Assembly: GCA_031549115.1 (NCBI GenBank) | Contig: JAVBQJ010000115.1 | Location: 1-23,216, forward strand | DNA from: JAVBQJ01 sp031549115 | GTDB taxonomy: Bacteria > Verrucomicrobiota > Lentisphaeria > Victivallales > Victivallaceae | Direction: 5' to 3' | DNA: 23,216 nt | In this document: positions 6,410 through 14,416 of the stretch, piece by piece | Position numbering within the stretch: position 1 is the first letter of the stretch | How the letters are laid out: each line of letters starts with the position of its first letter | The notes under the pieces: generated by a model | What the model was told of the DNA's origin: nothing | What the model saw: only the letters and a program-made list of their open reading frames with translations | Databases searched by the model: none | Program-made: the position numbers and the translations under genes

Positions 6410-7963
6410 ATGGCAATGGAATTGCAATTGCGGTTCGCAACCGCTCTATCCTTTCGGGATGACCGGGAATTTCCGGTATCACTCCAAAGCTCCGGCGACC
6501 GGGAACCCTGTGCCGTCGAACCGGTGGCATCGGCACACGCGTGGCAGGGCTGGAGCATGCGGCGCACCGCTTTCGACTGGCGCGAAAAAACCTATAAACG
6601 CGGCGACGTCCTGTATCTGGACTTCGGGCGCCACGGGGTCGGCACGGCCACACTGGAAATCGAGCCGAACGGCGACTGGTCCTACGATGCGCCGCTGCGG
6701 CTGCGGCTGGTGTTCGGCGAACTTCCGGCCGAAGTCGCGGAAGCCGACCTCCCCTATCAGGGCGGTTTGTCCCAGTCGTGGATTCAGGAGGAGATCATCA
6801 ATCTGGACCTGCTGCCGTGCCGGCTCACGCTGCCGCGCCGCTATGCGTTTCGCTATCTCCGGATCGAGTGCCTGGCTTTTTCGGGAGCGTTCCGCTTCCG
6901 GAATGTAGCCGCCAGGACGGCCTCATCCGGCGATTATGCCGTGGTGCCCCCCCTCCCCGCCGGTGTCGACGCCGAATTGGCCGCCATCGACCGGGTCGGA
7001 CTCGCCACCATGCACAGCTGCATGCAGCGCGTTCTCGAGGACGGCCCCAAGCGCGACCGGCGCTTGTGGCTCGGCGACTTGAAATTGCAGGCGCTGGTCA
7101 ACGGCGTTTCGTTCCGCAACTTCGCCTTGATCGAACGGTGTCTGTATCTGCTGGCGACGGCGCTGGATGACGACGGGCTGATTCCCGGTTGTGTATTCGA
7201 CCGCCCCACCGCCACCCGCGGCTGCGACGCGGTGGATTACGCGCTGCTGTTCGGCGCAACCCTGCTGGATCATCTGGAAATGAGCGGAAACCGCGACTTC
7301 GTCGAGGGATTCTTCGACCTGGCGCTGCATCAGCTGGATCTGGTCCGGGACACCTTCGGCCCGGACCGGCGTCTACCGGAAAAACCGCGCTGGTGGGTTT
7401 TCATCGATCACGTCAATACGCTGAACCGCGACGCCGCCTATCATGCCACCTATATTTACAGCCTGCGCCAAAACGCGGAGTTGGCCCGGCGGCTGAACCG
7501 GAACACAACGGCGTTGGAGTTGGAGCTGGAGGCGGAACGGCGCAGCCGGGAAGCCAGAAGCTTCTTCTACGATGAAAACAGCGGACTGGTTTACTCCGGA
7601 GCGAACCGGCAGTTGTCGTTCGCCTCGCAGATCTGGTTCGTTCTCGCCGGCATTCTGACCCCGGAAGAAAGCGTCGCCGCGCTGACCCGGATTGAAGAGC
7701 GCACCGATGCCATCCGGCCGGTATCGCCTTATCTGTGGCATTACATGGTCGAAGCGTTGTTCGTCTGCGGCCGGGATGACCGCGCCTGGCAGGTAATCCG
7801 AAGCTACTGGGGCGACATGGTCCGGCACGGCGCCGATACCTTCTGGGAAGTTTACGTGCCGGAGCAGATGAAGTTCTCCCCGTACGGCGACTTCCGCCTC
7901 AACAGCGCCTGTCACGCCTGGAGTTGTACGCCCAGCTACTTCATCCGGCGCTACGCCCGGTAA
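6410..7963 (+). CDS. GH78-like alpha-L-rhamnosidase family protein
   Basis: This 517-residue protein probably removes L-rhamnose from glycans. Residues about 60-165 look like a beta-sandwich. An (alpha/alpha)6 barrel follows. VLEDGPKRDRRLWLGDLKLQ (208-227) corresponds to the GH78 DxPQRDERxGWxGD catalytic segment, and SACHAWSCTPSYF near the C-terminus matches the typical SxxHGWSxxPxY segment. It is shorter than many GH78 enzymes (700-1000 residues), lacking the extra N-terminal sandwich domains. There is no signal peptide, so it likely acts in the cytoplasm. Two ATGs (6410 and 6416) could start it, and neither has a clear ribosome site. It ends the AraC-linked unit, with a hairpin terminator 7 bases after the stop. 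Other (alpha/alpha)6 hydrolases are less likely. Confidence 0.78.
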   Translation: MAMELQLRFATALSFRDDREFPVSLQSSGDREPCAVEPVASAHAWQGWSMRRTAFDWREKTYKRGDVLYLDFGRHGVGTATLEIEPNGDWSYDAPLRLRLVFGELPAEVAEADLPYQGGLSQSWIQEEIINLDLLPCRLTLPRRYAFRYLRIECLAFSGAFRFRNVAARTASSGDYAVVPPLPAGVDAELAAIDRVGLATMHSCMQRVLEDGPKRDRRLWLGDLKLQALVNGVSFRNFALIERCLYLLATALDDDGLIPGCVFDRPTATRGCDAVDYALLFGATLLDHLEMSGNRDFVEGFFDLALHQLDLVRDTFGPDRRLPEKPRWWVFIDHVNTLNRDAAYHATYIYSLRQNAELARRLNRNTTALELELEAERRSREARSFFYDENSGLVYSGANRQLSFASQIWFVLAGILTPEESVAALTRIEERTDAIRPVSPYLWHYMVEALFVCGRDDRAWQVIRSYWGDMVRHGADTFWEVYVPEQMKFSPYGDFRLNSACHAWSCTPSYFIRRYAR

Positions 7964-7969
7964 AGAAAA

Positions 7970-8001
7970 AAGCCTCGAATCCGTTCGAGGCTTCTTTTCT
8001 T
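7970..8001. terminator. Bidirectional hairpin terminator
   Basis: AAGCCTCGAA (7970-7979) and TTCGAGGCTT (7984-7993) form a perfect 10-bp stem with a TCCG loop. A T-rich tract (CTTTTCTT) follows on the plus strand and an A-rich tract (AAAGAAAA) precedes it, so it also ends transcription on the minus strand. It lies between the convergent GH78-like and CPBP protease genes and can serve both. Confidence 0.92.
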
Positions 8002-8740
8002 AAAATTCCACGCCGGCCAGGCGAAATACCTGCAACAGCACAATGCTGGTGAGATTGTTCAGCATATGCACCCAGATGCAGGGCCACAATGAGCCGGTAT
8101 GCCAATACAGCAATTGCAGGAACAAACCGAGAAACAGAAGGCAGGGAAACTGCAGCAGCGTCATGTGGAGTACGGCGAAAAATGCCGACGCGGCCAATGC
8201 CGCCCACCAGAAGCCGACCGCCGGCAACAGTGACCCGAACAGCCACTCCCGCAACAAGATCTCTTCAATCCACGGCGCCAACAGGACAGCGCTTGCCGCC
8301 AGAGCCAGAAAATGCCATTCCGACATTCCCGCCACCTGCAACGTCGGCGGAACATCATAGGAAATCCCCAGCCGGTCGCAACAAAGCTGCCATACCGCCT
8401 GAATGACGGCGTTGCCGATATAAACCACCGGGAACCACTTCAGTCCGGTTCCCAGATGACGCCAGCGGAATCCGGCGAGACCGAGCCGCAGCCACATTCC
8501 CCGCGGCTGCTCCGACGGCGCCCCGTGCACCGCACACCACAGCAACAACACCCCCGGAAGCAGCGATCCCAGCAAAATCATCCCCGGACCGGAAGCCCAG
8601 GAGAGCGGCAACACGCCCATCCCCGCCAGCAGCTGCAACAATTGCGGCAGCACCAGAGTGCATACCAGAAGAATGGCAATGCCGTACCATCCGGCCACCT
8701 GCCGCCACGGCGTCGATTCGCTATGGCTGCGACTGTGCAA
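8000..8740 (-). CDS. CPBP-family intramembrane metalloprotease
   Basis: This 246-residue membrane protein has several hydrophobic segments and the CPBP/Abi signature. EEILLREWLFGSLLP gives the EExxxR motif (E159, E160, R164), FFAVLHMTLLQ carries the second motif His (H192), and WVHMLNNL gives the HxxxN motif (H225, N229). These residues form the metal and catalytic site of type II CAAX prenyl-protease relatives. The start is a TTG at 8740: AAGGA lies about 8 bases upstream and no earlier in-frame ATG or GTG exists. The first 20 bases overlap the end of the upstream Prc-like gene, so translation is probably coupled. Family members act in membrane protein processing or bacteriocin self-immunity; the role here is unknown. 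Confidence 0.85.
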   Translation of the reverse strand: MHSRSHSESTPWRQVAGWYGIAILLVCTLVLPQLLQLLAGMGVLPLSWASGPGMILLGSLLPGVLLLWCAVHGAPSEQPRGMWLRLGLAGFRWRHLGTGLKWFPVVYIGNAVIQAVWQLCCDRLGISYDVPPTLQVAGMSEWHFLALAASAVLLAPWIEEILLREWLFGSLLPAVGFWWAALAASAFFAVLHMTLLQFPCLLFLGLFLQLLYWHTGSLWPCIWVHMLNNLTSIVLLQVFRLAGVEF

Positions 8741-10925
8741 TGACTACATCCTTCAGCAATTCGGCGTAGTCGGCGGCAATTTGTTTGGCCTCCTCCAGCA
8801 CCGGATCGTCCTTGGAGCTCTTTTCCGCGTCCAGACGGCTTGCCGCCGGCAGCAGTTTTTCTTCGGCTTCACGCGCTTTGCGTTCTTCCAGATATTCATT
8901 CCACCGCGTCGTTTCGTTCAACGAAATCGTTTTGCGGTCGCGGTATTGTTTGAACAGGTCGATGCTGCGCAACAGCTGCTGATATCCCGGCGTTTCCGGA
9001 ACGCGCGCTGCCGAACGCCGCGCCAATTCCCGGCGATGCGCCGCAATGTTCGCATTGTAGGTGTCATGCTCCACGCCTTCGATCTGGTCCCACGGCAAAT
9101 GATTGTCGCTGAACAACTCGCCGATCTCCATCTCCTCGGTCATCGACGGCAGCACGATATCCGGTTTGATACCCAGTTGCTGGTTGGAATCCCCGTCGAC
9201 ACCGTAGAATTCCGCGGTTTCATAACGCAGCGACCCGGCGGGAAACGACTGGTTGACGCGCCGGAGCAGACTCTCCAATTTGACCACATCGATGACCGTC
9301 CCCTTGCCGAACGTACGTGTATCGCCGACCAGGATTCCGCGCTGATAATCCCGCATCGCGCTGGCGAAAATCTCCGCCGCCGACGCCGTCATTTTGCTGG
9401 TCAAAACCACCAGCGGGCCATCATAAACAATTTCCTCGTCCGGATCCCGTTCGGGATTGACGCGCCGGTCCGAATGCCGGACCTGGACGATCGGACCGTC
9501 TTTGATGAACAGCCCGGACATATTGATCGCCTCGGTCAAACCGCCGCCGCCGTTGAAGCGCAGATCGACCACGATCGCATCGACACCGTCCTGCTTGAAG
9601 CGCTCCAACACCTTGCGCATATCCCGAGCGCTGCTTTTATAGTCCGGATTTCCACGGCCGATGGCTTCGAAGTCGACATAAAAGCGATTGAAATCGATCA
9701 CGCCGACCCGCACTTTTTCGCCTGCCGGACGCTCTACTTCTTGAATGTTGCCTTTGACTTCGCTTTCCTTGAGCTCCACCTTGGCGCGGGTCAGCGTCAG
9801 CGACTCCGGAACGGCATTGCGTCCGAGCCGCCCCGGTAGAATCGTCAATGTCACTTTCGTACCTTCCGGGCCGCGAATCAGCTTGACCACATTGTTGAGG
9901 GTCATATCGATCACATCGACCGGTTCCCCGTCCGCCTGTGCCACCGCGATAATCCGATCCTCCGGCTGCAGCCGGCCATCCAATGCCGCCGGTCCCCCCA
10001 GCACCAATTCCACCACCCGGGTATAGCCGTCGTCGCTGGACAGCGTCGCACCGATCCCGGTCAGCGACAGACTCATGCCGATATCGAATTCGGCGTCGGA
10101 CTTCTCCGAACTGTAGTCTGAATGCGGCCCGTAGGCATTCGCGAGTGAGGTCAGCATCACCGCCAGAATATCGTAGGCGTCGCGCTCATGGAGCTCTTTG
10201 CCGATATCCGCGAGGCGGCGCTGAATTTTCTCTTCCGGCGTTTTGGTATCCCACAGCGCCCGGATGGCCTTCTTGTCGGGTTCGGAGACGGCGGGCGATT
10301 CTTCCGTCGCGGTATTTTCCGTCTCTTTCGCCTTGGCGTTTTCGACATCCATTTCCATTGCTTTGCGCATCAAACGGAAATACAGCACATCGTTCTTCAA
10401 TTTCCGGCGCCAGAAGTCCTGTTGCTCCGCCTCGGTGACAAACCAGGATGCGTCGCGGCGGTCCGGCTCGATGGTTTCATCGGTGGAAAAGTCCATCGGT
10501 TCGGCCAGGACCTTTCCGGCGAAGTTCCGGTATTCATCGAAGCGCTGCAGATAACGCGCATAAACCTTGCCGGCGAAACTGATGTCGCCGGCCAACAGCT
10601 GCTTGCCCAACAGCTTGCGGACCGGGTCGAACTCCTCCAGGTCCGCAACACGGAAATACATCCGGTTCGGATCCAGATTTTTGAACAGACTGTCAAACGC
10701 CTTGCTCGATATATCCTCATTCAACGGCTGCTGCCGGTAATGATTGCGCTCCAACAGGCGGCTGGACAACTTGGCGATCAGTTCCAGTTTCTGCTGCTCC
10801 GGCAACGGCGCCGGAGCGCTCATCCCGGTGAGACACCACACCGCAACCCCGGCCGCCAACGGCACGGCACAGGTCAACAAACGGGTAAAAAATCTTTTCT
10901 TAAACATCTTGGTCCGCATTCCCAT
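8721..10925 (-). CDS. Prc/Tsp-like carboxy-terminal processing protease (S41A)
   Basis: This protein has 734 residues from the chosen start. A signal anchor (about 8-35, RFFTRLLTCAVPLAAGVAVW) places it in the periplasm. The N-terminal helical domain (about 45-270) is followed by a PDZ domain (about 282-365, GIGATLSSDDGYTRVVELVL then LQPEDRIIAV). The S41 core has DAIVVDLRFNGGG, the catalytic Ser in TASAAEIFASAM (S515) and the catalytic Lys in TFGKGTV (K541). A Prc-type C-terminal domain and long coil follow. It likely trims or degrades envelope proteins, as Tsp does. The reading frame opens upstream to 11051, but AGGAAAGA lies right before the ATG at 10925 and a signal sequence starts just after, so that start is preferred. 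It overlaps a CPBP protease gene downstream. Confidence 0.93.
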   Translation of the reverse strand: MGMRTKMFKKRFFTRLLTCAVPLAAGVAVWCLTGMSAPAPLPEQQKLELIAKLSSRLLERNHYRQQPLNEDISSKAFDSLFKNLDPNRMYFRVADLEEFDPVRKLLGKQLLAGDISFAGKVYARYLQRFDEYRNFAGKVLAEPMDFSTDETIEPDRRDASWFVTEAEQQDFWRRKLKNDVLYFRLMRKAMEMDVENAKAKETENTATEESPAVSEPDKKAIRALWDTKTPEEKIQRRLADIGKELHERDAYDILAVMLTSLANAYGPHSDYSSEKSDAEFDIGMSLSLTGIGATLSSDDGYTRVVELVLGGPAALDGRLQPEDRIIAVAQADGEPVDVIDMTLNNVVKLIRGPEGTKVTLTILPGRLGRNAVPESLTLTRAKVELKESEVKGNIQEVERPAGEKVRVGVIDFNRFYVDFEAIGRGNPDYKSSARDMRKVLERFKQDGVDAIVVDLRFNGGGGLTEAINMSGLFIKDGPIVQVRHSDRRVNPERDPDEEIVYDGPLVVLTSKMTASAAEIFASAMRDYQRGILVGDTRTFGKGTVIDVVKLESLLRRVNQSFPAGSLRYETAEFYGVDGDSNQQLGIKPDIVLPSMTEEMEIGELFSDNHLPWDQIEGVEHDTYNANIAAHRRELARRSAARVPETPGYQQLLRSIDLFKQYRDRKTISLNETTRWNEYLEERKAREAEEKLLPAASRLDAEKSSKDDPVLEEAKQIAADYAELLKDVVIAQSQP

Positions 10926-10936
10926 TCTTTCCTGCC

Positions 10937-10957
10937 GGAACGGCACGAAACCGTTCC
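10937..10957 (-). promoter_or_regulatory. Leader inverted repeat before the Prc-like gene
   Basis: GGAACGG and CCGTTCC are perfect 7-base arms around a 7-base loop. In the minus-strand mRNA this hairpin would end only a few bases before the AGGAAAGA ribosome site, so it could modulate translation or be an operator. A poorly defined AT-rich stretch with -10-like boxes lies just upstream (10960-10985). Confidence 0.4.
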
Positions 10958-11074
10958 TGGACAAATAATATGATAAGCTAATATAGCATGGAACACATGC
11001 ATTTCCAGCCGAAAACGGAAAATATCGGCCGGAATTCCCGTCCATCCCCACAACGATATTGCGCCGGTGAAAAT

Positions 11075-11102
11075 TTGCATTTGCCGGAAAAAGTGTTATA
11101 GT
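11075..11102 (+). promoter_or_regulatory. Predicted tyrS promoter
   Basis: TTGCAT (11075-11080) and TATAGT (11097-11102) are spaced by 16 bases and resemble sigma-70 -35 and -10 boxes. They lie about 60 bases before the tyrS start. No T-box leader elements are seen in this short 5' region. Confidence 0.5.
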
Positions 11103-11163
11103 AGGTTTTTTGGTTTATGGCCGGGGGGTTCCGGCCATCATTGACTTACCGGGAAAAGGGAAA

Positions 11164-12456
11164 ATGAACGTCTACCAGGAACTGAAAGATCGCGGTTTCG
11201 TCTACCAGGAAACCGACGCGGCAACCATCGAAAAGCTTCTGACCACCGGGTCGGTGACTTTTTACGTTGGTTTCGATCCCACCGGCAGCAGCCTTCACGT
11301 AGGGCATCTGCTGCCGATTATGGCGATGCGGCTGCTGCAGCGATACGGACACAAACCGATTGCCCTGGTCGGCGGAGCTACCGCGCAGATCGGCGACCCC
11401 TCGGGCCGCATCACCGTGCGCCCGATCCTGACCAAGGAAGAGGTCGCCGCCAATGCCGAAGCGTTGAAGTGCCAACTGAGCCGTTTCATCAACTTCCACG
11501 ACGGCAACGCCCACTTCGTCAACAACGCGGATTGGCTGTGCCAGATCAATTACATCGATTTCCTCCGCGAAATCGGTTCGAAATTCAGCGTCAGCAAGAT
11601 GATCGCGCAGGATTCGGTGAAGTCGCGGCTCGGCGACGGCCTTACCTTCCTCGAATTCAACTACTCGATCCTGCAGGCGTATGACTTCGTCGTCCTGAAC
11701 GAGCGGCTCGGCTGTCAGATGCAGTTCGGCGGCCAGGACCAGTGGGGCAACATGGTGGCCGGGACGGAACTGGCGCGCAAAATGGGGCGCGAGGGCGTCG
11801 AAGCGCTGACCTTCCCGCTGCTTCTGGACGGCTCCGGCAAGAAGTTCGGCAAGACCGCCGGCGGCCATAATATCTGGCTCGACGTCAACCGCACCAGCGT
11901 CTTTGATTACTACCAGTTCTGGCGCAACTGCGAAGACAGCCAGCTGGAAAAGCTGCTCTGCTACTTCACCGCGCTGCCGGTGGACGAGATCCGGCGTCTG
12001 GCGGCGCCGGAACAGACGGCGGCGGCTTTGAACCGCGCCAAGGAAATTCTCGCCTACGAAGCCACCATGCTGGCGCACGGCGAGGAGGAAGCCGCCAAGG
12101 CGTTTCTCGCCGCCGGCGGCAAATTCGGCTTCGCCGATCCGGAGAACCGGATCGCGACCTCCAGTGCAGTGAGCCGGATCGACGTCGCTACCGCCGCCAA
12201 AGCGGCGCTGCCGTCGGTCACGCTTCCGGCGGCGGATTTCTCCGGCGAAGGCTGCTGGATCTGCAAGCTGATGGTGACAGCCGGACTGTGCGGCTCGACC
12301 GGGGAAGCCCGGCGGCTGATTCAGGGCGGCGGCGCCTACTGCAACGAGCGGCGCATCGCCGATGTCAGTTGGAACGTCACCGCCGATGTCTTTGAAAATG
12401 GAGAAATTCTGCTCAAAGCAGGCAAGAAGAATATGAAGAGAATCATTATGGAGTGA
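11164..12456 (+). CDS. tyrS: Tyrosyl-tRNA synthetase
   Basis: This 430-residue class I aminoacyl-tRNA synthetase attaches tyrosine to tRNA-Tyr in the cytoplasm. HVGHL (45-49) is the HIGH signature and KFGKT (227-231) is the TyrS-type KMSKS loop. QMQFGGQDQWGNMVAG (185-200) contributes to the tyrosine site. The last about 70 residues form an S4 RNA-binding domain (WICKLMVTAGLCGSTGEARR, ending in KNMKRII). The length matches bacterial TyrS (about 420 residues). The frame is open from 11110, but the ATG at 11164 is preceded by AAGGGA and begins at the conserved N-terminus, so it is chosen. It is followed after 4 bases by hslO, and the GGAG serving hslO overlaps the tyrS end. Confidence 0.97.
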   Translation: MNVYQELKDRGFVYQETDAATIEKLLTTGSVTFYVGFDPTGSSLHVGHLLPIMAMRLLQRYGHKPIALVGGATAQIGDPSGRITVRPILTKEEVAANAEALKCQLSRFINFHDGNAHFVNNADWLCQINYIDFLREIGSKFSVSKMIAQDSVKSRLGDGLTFLEFNYSILQAYDFVVLNERLGCQMQFGGQDQWGNMVAGTELARKMGREGVEALTFPLLLDGSGKKFGKTAGGHNIWLDVNRTSVFDYYQFWRNCEDSQLEKLLCYFTALPVDEIRRLAAPEQTAAALNRAKEILAYEATMLAHGEEEAAKAFLAAGGKFGFADPENRIATSSAVSRIDVATAAKAALPSVTLPAADFSGEGCWICKLMVTAGLCGSTGEARRLIQGGGAYCNERRIADVSWNVTADVFENGEILLKAGKKNMKRIIME

Positions 12457-12460
12457 AAAA

Positions 12461-13348
12461 ATGGCTCTGGTCGACAATGATCTGATTCGCGGTTGGATAA
12501 AATCCCTGGACATCCGTTTCGCATTGAGCGCATGTCCGCAACTGTGCAATGTCGGAGTCATCCGGCACGATGCGGATCCTGCGGCCGGAGCCGTTTTCGC
12601 CGAAGCGTTGGCGGCAGCCTCGCTGACCGCCGTCCTGCTCGATCCCGGTGAAAAGTTTTCCATTCGCTGGAATTATGACGGCAGCGTCGGCGGCATGCTC
12701 GCCGAAGTGAACGCCGACGCCTCCGTGCGCGGCCTCGTGCGCAATCCGCATGTTCTGGCCGATACCGATGCCGATTTCGACCGGATTCTCGGCACCGCCG
12801 GAACCACGGTCGCCGTCACCCGCTCGGAAAATGGAAAAATCCGTAATTCCGGTGAAACCAAGTGCGCCTTTCTCGATCCGGCGTCGGCGCTCGCGTACTT
12901 CTTTTCCACCAGCGACCAGGTCGAAACCGAAATCGCCGTCGCCCTCGACTGGGCCCCCGATCCGACCGAACCGGTCAAAAATGCCGGCGCGTTGATGCTG
13001 CAGGCCATGCCCGATTGCGATCTGGTGAAATTCGAAGCGTTGCGCAGCCGCATCGAAAGCGAAGAAGTGCACTACTGGCTCAAACGCAACGATCTCACCC
13101 CCGAGGAGCGCATCCGGCGCATCTTCGACGCGCTGCTCGATCCGGTCCCCGTACCCGAGCTCAGCATTCACCCGATGCCCGCGCCCGAATTCCGCTGTTC
13201 CTGCAGCCGCGAGCGTATGAAACAGGCGCTCCAGGTTCTCGAACGCGAAGATCTGGAAAAGCTGTTCACGGAGCGCCCGCAAGCCACGGTCACCTGCCAA
13301 TTCTGCAACACCCCGTATTCATTTTCCAGAGGGGAAGTCCTTCAGTAG
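12461..13348 (+). CDS. hslO: Hsp33 redox-regulated chaperone
   Basis: This 295-residue protein is a cytoplasmic holdase chaperone switched on by oxidation. The N-terminal folded domain covers about 1-180 (SIRWNYDGSVGGMLAEVN is typical). The C-terminal redox switch has four cysteines, C246 and C248 in CSCSRERM and C279 and C282 in CQFCNTPY, which bind zinc in the reduced state as in E. coli Hsp33. The length matches the family. The ATG has GGAG 7 bases upstream within the tyrS end, so the two genes are probably cotranscribed. Its stop overlaps the stop of the convergent deacetylase gene by 7 bases. No terminator is visible at that junction. Confidence 0.95.
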   Translation: MALVDNDLIRGWIKSLDIRFALSACPQLCNVGVIRHDADPAAGAVFAEALAAASLTAVLLDPGEKFSIRWNYDGSVGGMLAEVNADASVRGLVRNPHVLADTDADFDRILGTAGTTVAVTRSENGKIRNSGETKCAFLDPASALAYFFSTSDQVETEIAVALDWAPDPTEPVKNAGALMLQAMPDCDLVKFEALRSRIESEEVHYWLKRNDLTPEERIRRIFDALLDPVPVPELSIHPMPAPEFRCSCSRERMKQALQVLEREDLEKLFTERPQATVTCQFCNTPYSFSRGEVLQ

Positions 13349-14391
13349 GCGATCGGCGGCGGTATCGGCAGACCGCGCTGCAGTGCGAACAAGTGCCGGT
13401 AGCCGATCAAATAGACCTGGTGCTTTTTCAGCAGCTCCCGGATTTCCGGGTCGTCGTAGAATACCCGGTACTCCTGGTAGCGTTTGTTCCAGGAGCCGGT
13501 GATTCCCCGCATGGCGTCGGTCGCCAGAGACGGATGGATATAGACCTCGGTCACGCCGGGCTTCAGCTGCGGAATCAGCTCCAGATAGTAATCTTTGACA
13601 CTCTCGTAACCGGAATATTTCGGCATGATCAGGGCGTCCGGCGATTCCAGTCCCCAGAAGATCGCAATGTCGCTCAACACGCTCATCCAGCATTTGCTCA
13701 GAAACGCCCGCGACGGCATGCGCAGCGGCAGGTCGTACTTCTTTGCCACCAACAGATAAGCGAAATAGTAATGCGGGAAATACTGCATCGTCCCCATGTG
13801 TGAATCGATGTGGTTGAATTCCAGATTCCGGCTCCTGGCGTGCTCGATCTGCGCGACGGCTTCACGGTAAACCGCGCGGGGCGAAGCGTGGCACAACACG
13901 CCGAAAATATCCCTGTGCATGAAACCGCGTTCGTCGTACAGCCCCGGAACCTGGTCCGCCGGCAACCGCGGCGTCCAGTTCCAGCTTTTCCACTCGTTGG
14001 TGTGGGTCAGGTGAATTCCGACATCCAGCCCGAGCCCGGCGCTGCGTTCGACGAAGTCGTCAAAACCCGGACACGGCGCCATCACCGTGGTACTGGTGAC
14101 CAGCCCATCGCGCATGGCGTCGATAATCGCGCTGTTGGCGTCCGGGTGCAGTCCGGCGTCATCGGCATTGACCAGCAGGACCACGGCATCGGGCGGCAAA
14201 TTGAGCCGGGACGCCAGACTCGGCAGCGAATCGATGTAGATATTCACCCCGACTTTGACCAGCACCAGCAGCACGATTACCGCCGCGAGACTCCATAAAA
14301 TCCGGCGCATGATCCGCCGGAATTTCGAGCGCGGCTTCCCGCCCTTGCCTTTGTTTTCGGCGACATTTACAACTTCATCGGTTTCCGCCAC
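13342..14391 (-). CDS. Membrane-anchored YdjC/ChbG-like carbohydrate deacetylase
   Basis: This 349-residue protein has a basic N-terminus and one transmembrane helix (about 31-50), then a YdjC-type domain. VNADDAGLHPDANSAI (74-89) carries the metal-binding Asp pair D77 and D78, GIHLTHT contains H127, and NHIDSHMGTM (193-202) has H194 and H198. In ChbG these positions hold the metal for removing acetyl groups from N-acetylated oligosaccharides. The membrane anchor differs from cytoplasmic ChbG and suggests an envelope or periplasmic glycan as substrate. The start is a GTG at 14391 with AGGTGA upstream. It is the last gene of the minus-strand cluster, 25 bases after argH. The exact substrate is not readable; other polysaccharide deacetylase-like roles remain possible. 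Confidence 0.85.
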   Translation of the reverse strand: MAETDEVVNVAENKGKGGKPRSKFRRIMRRILWSLAAVIVLLVLVKVGVNIYIDSLPSLASRLNLPPDAVVLLVNADDAGLHPDANSAIIDAMRDGLVTSTTVMAPCPGFDDFVERSAGLGLDVGIHLTHTNEWKSWNWTPRLPADQVPGLYDERGFMHRDIFGVLCHASPRAVYREAVAQIEHARSRNLEFNHIDSHMGTMQYFPHYYFAYLLVAKKYDLPLRMPSRAFLSKCWMSVLSDIAIFWGLESPDALIMPKYSGYESVKDYYLELIPQLKPGVTEVYIHPSLATDAMRGITGSWNKRYQEYRVFYDDPEIRELLKKHQVYLIGYRHLFALQRGLPIPPPIAY

Positions 14392-14416
14392 GTTTTCACC
14401 TGCCGTAATTGGTTTA

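Noticed and set aside
8658..9839. Long plus-strand frame opposite the Prc-like gene
   Set aside because: Another antisense shadow in GC-rich DNA; the minus-strand frame has the full S41 catalytic set.
11040..11163. T-box riboswitch upstream of tyrS
   Set aside because: The leader is too short and lacks specifier-loop or antiterminator elements; a simple promoter fits.
11146..12663. Long minus-strand frame opposite tyrS and hslO
   Set aside because: It spans two unrelated, well-supported genes on the other strand and has no domain of its own.
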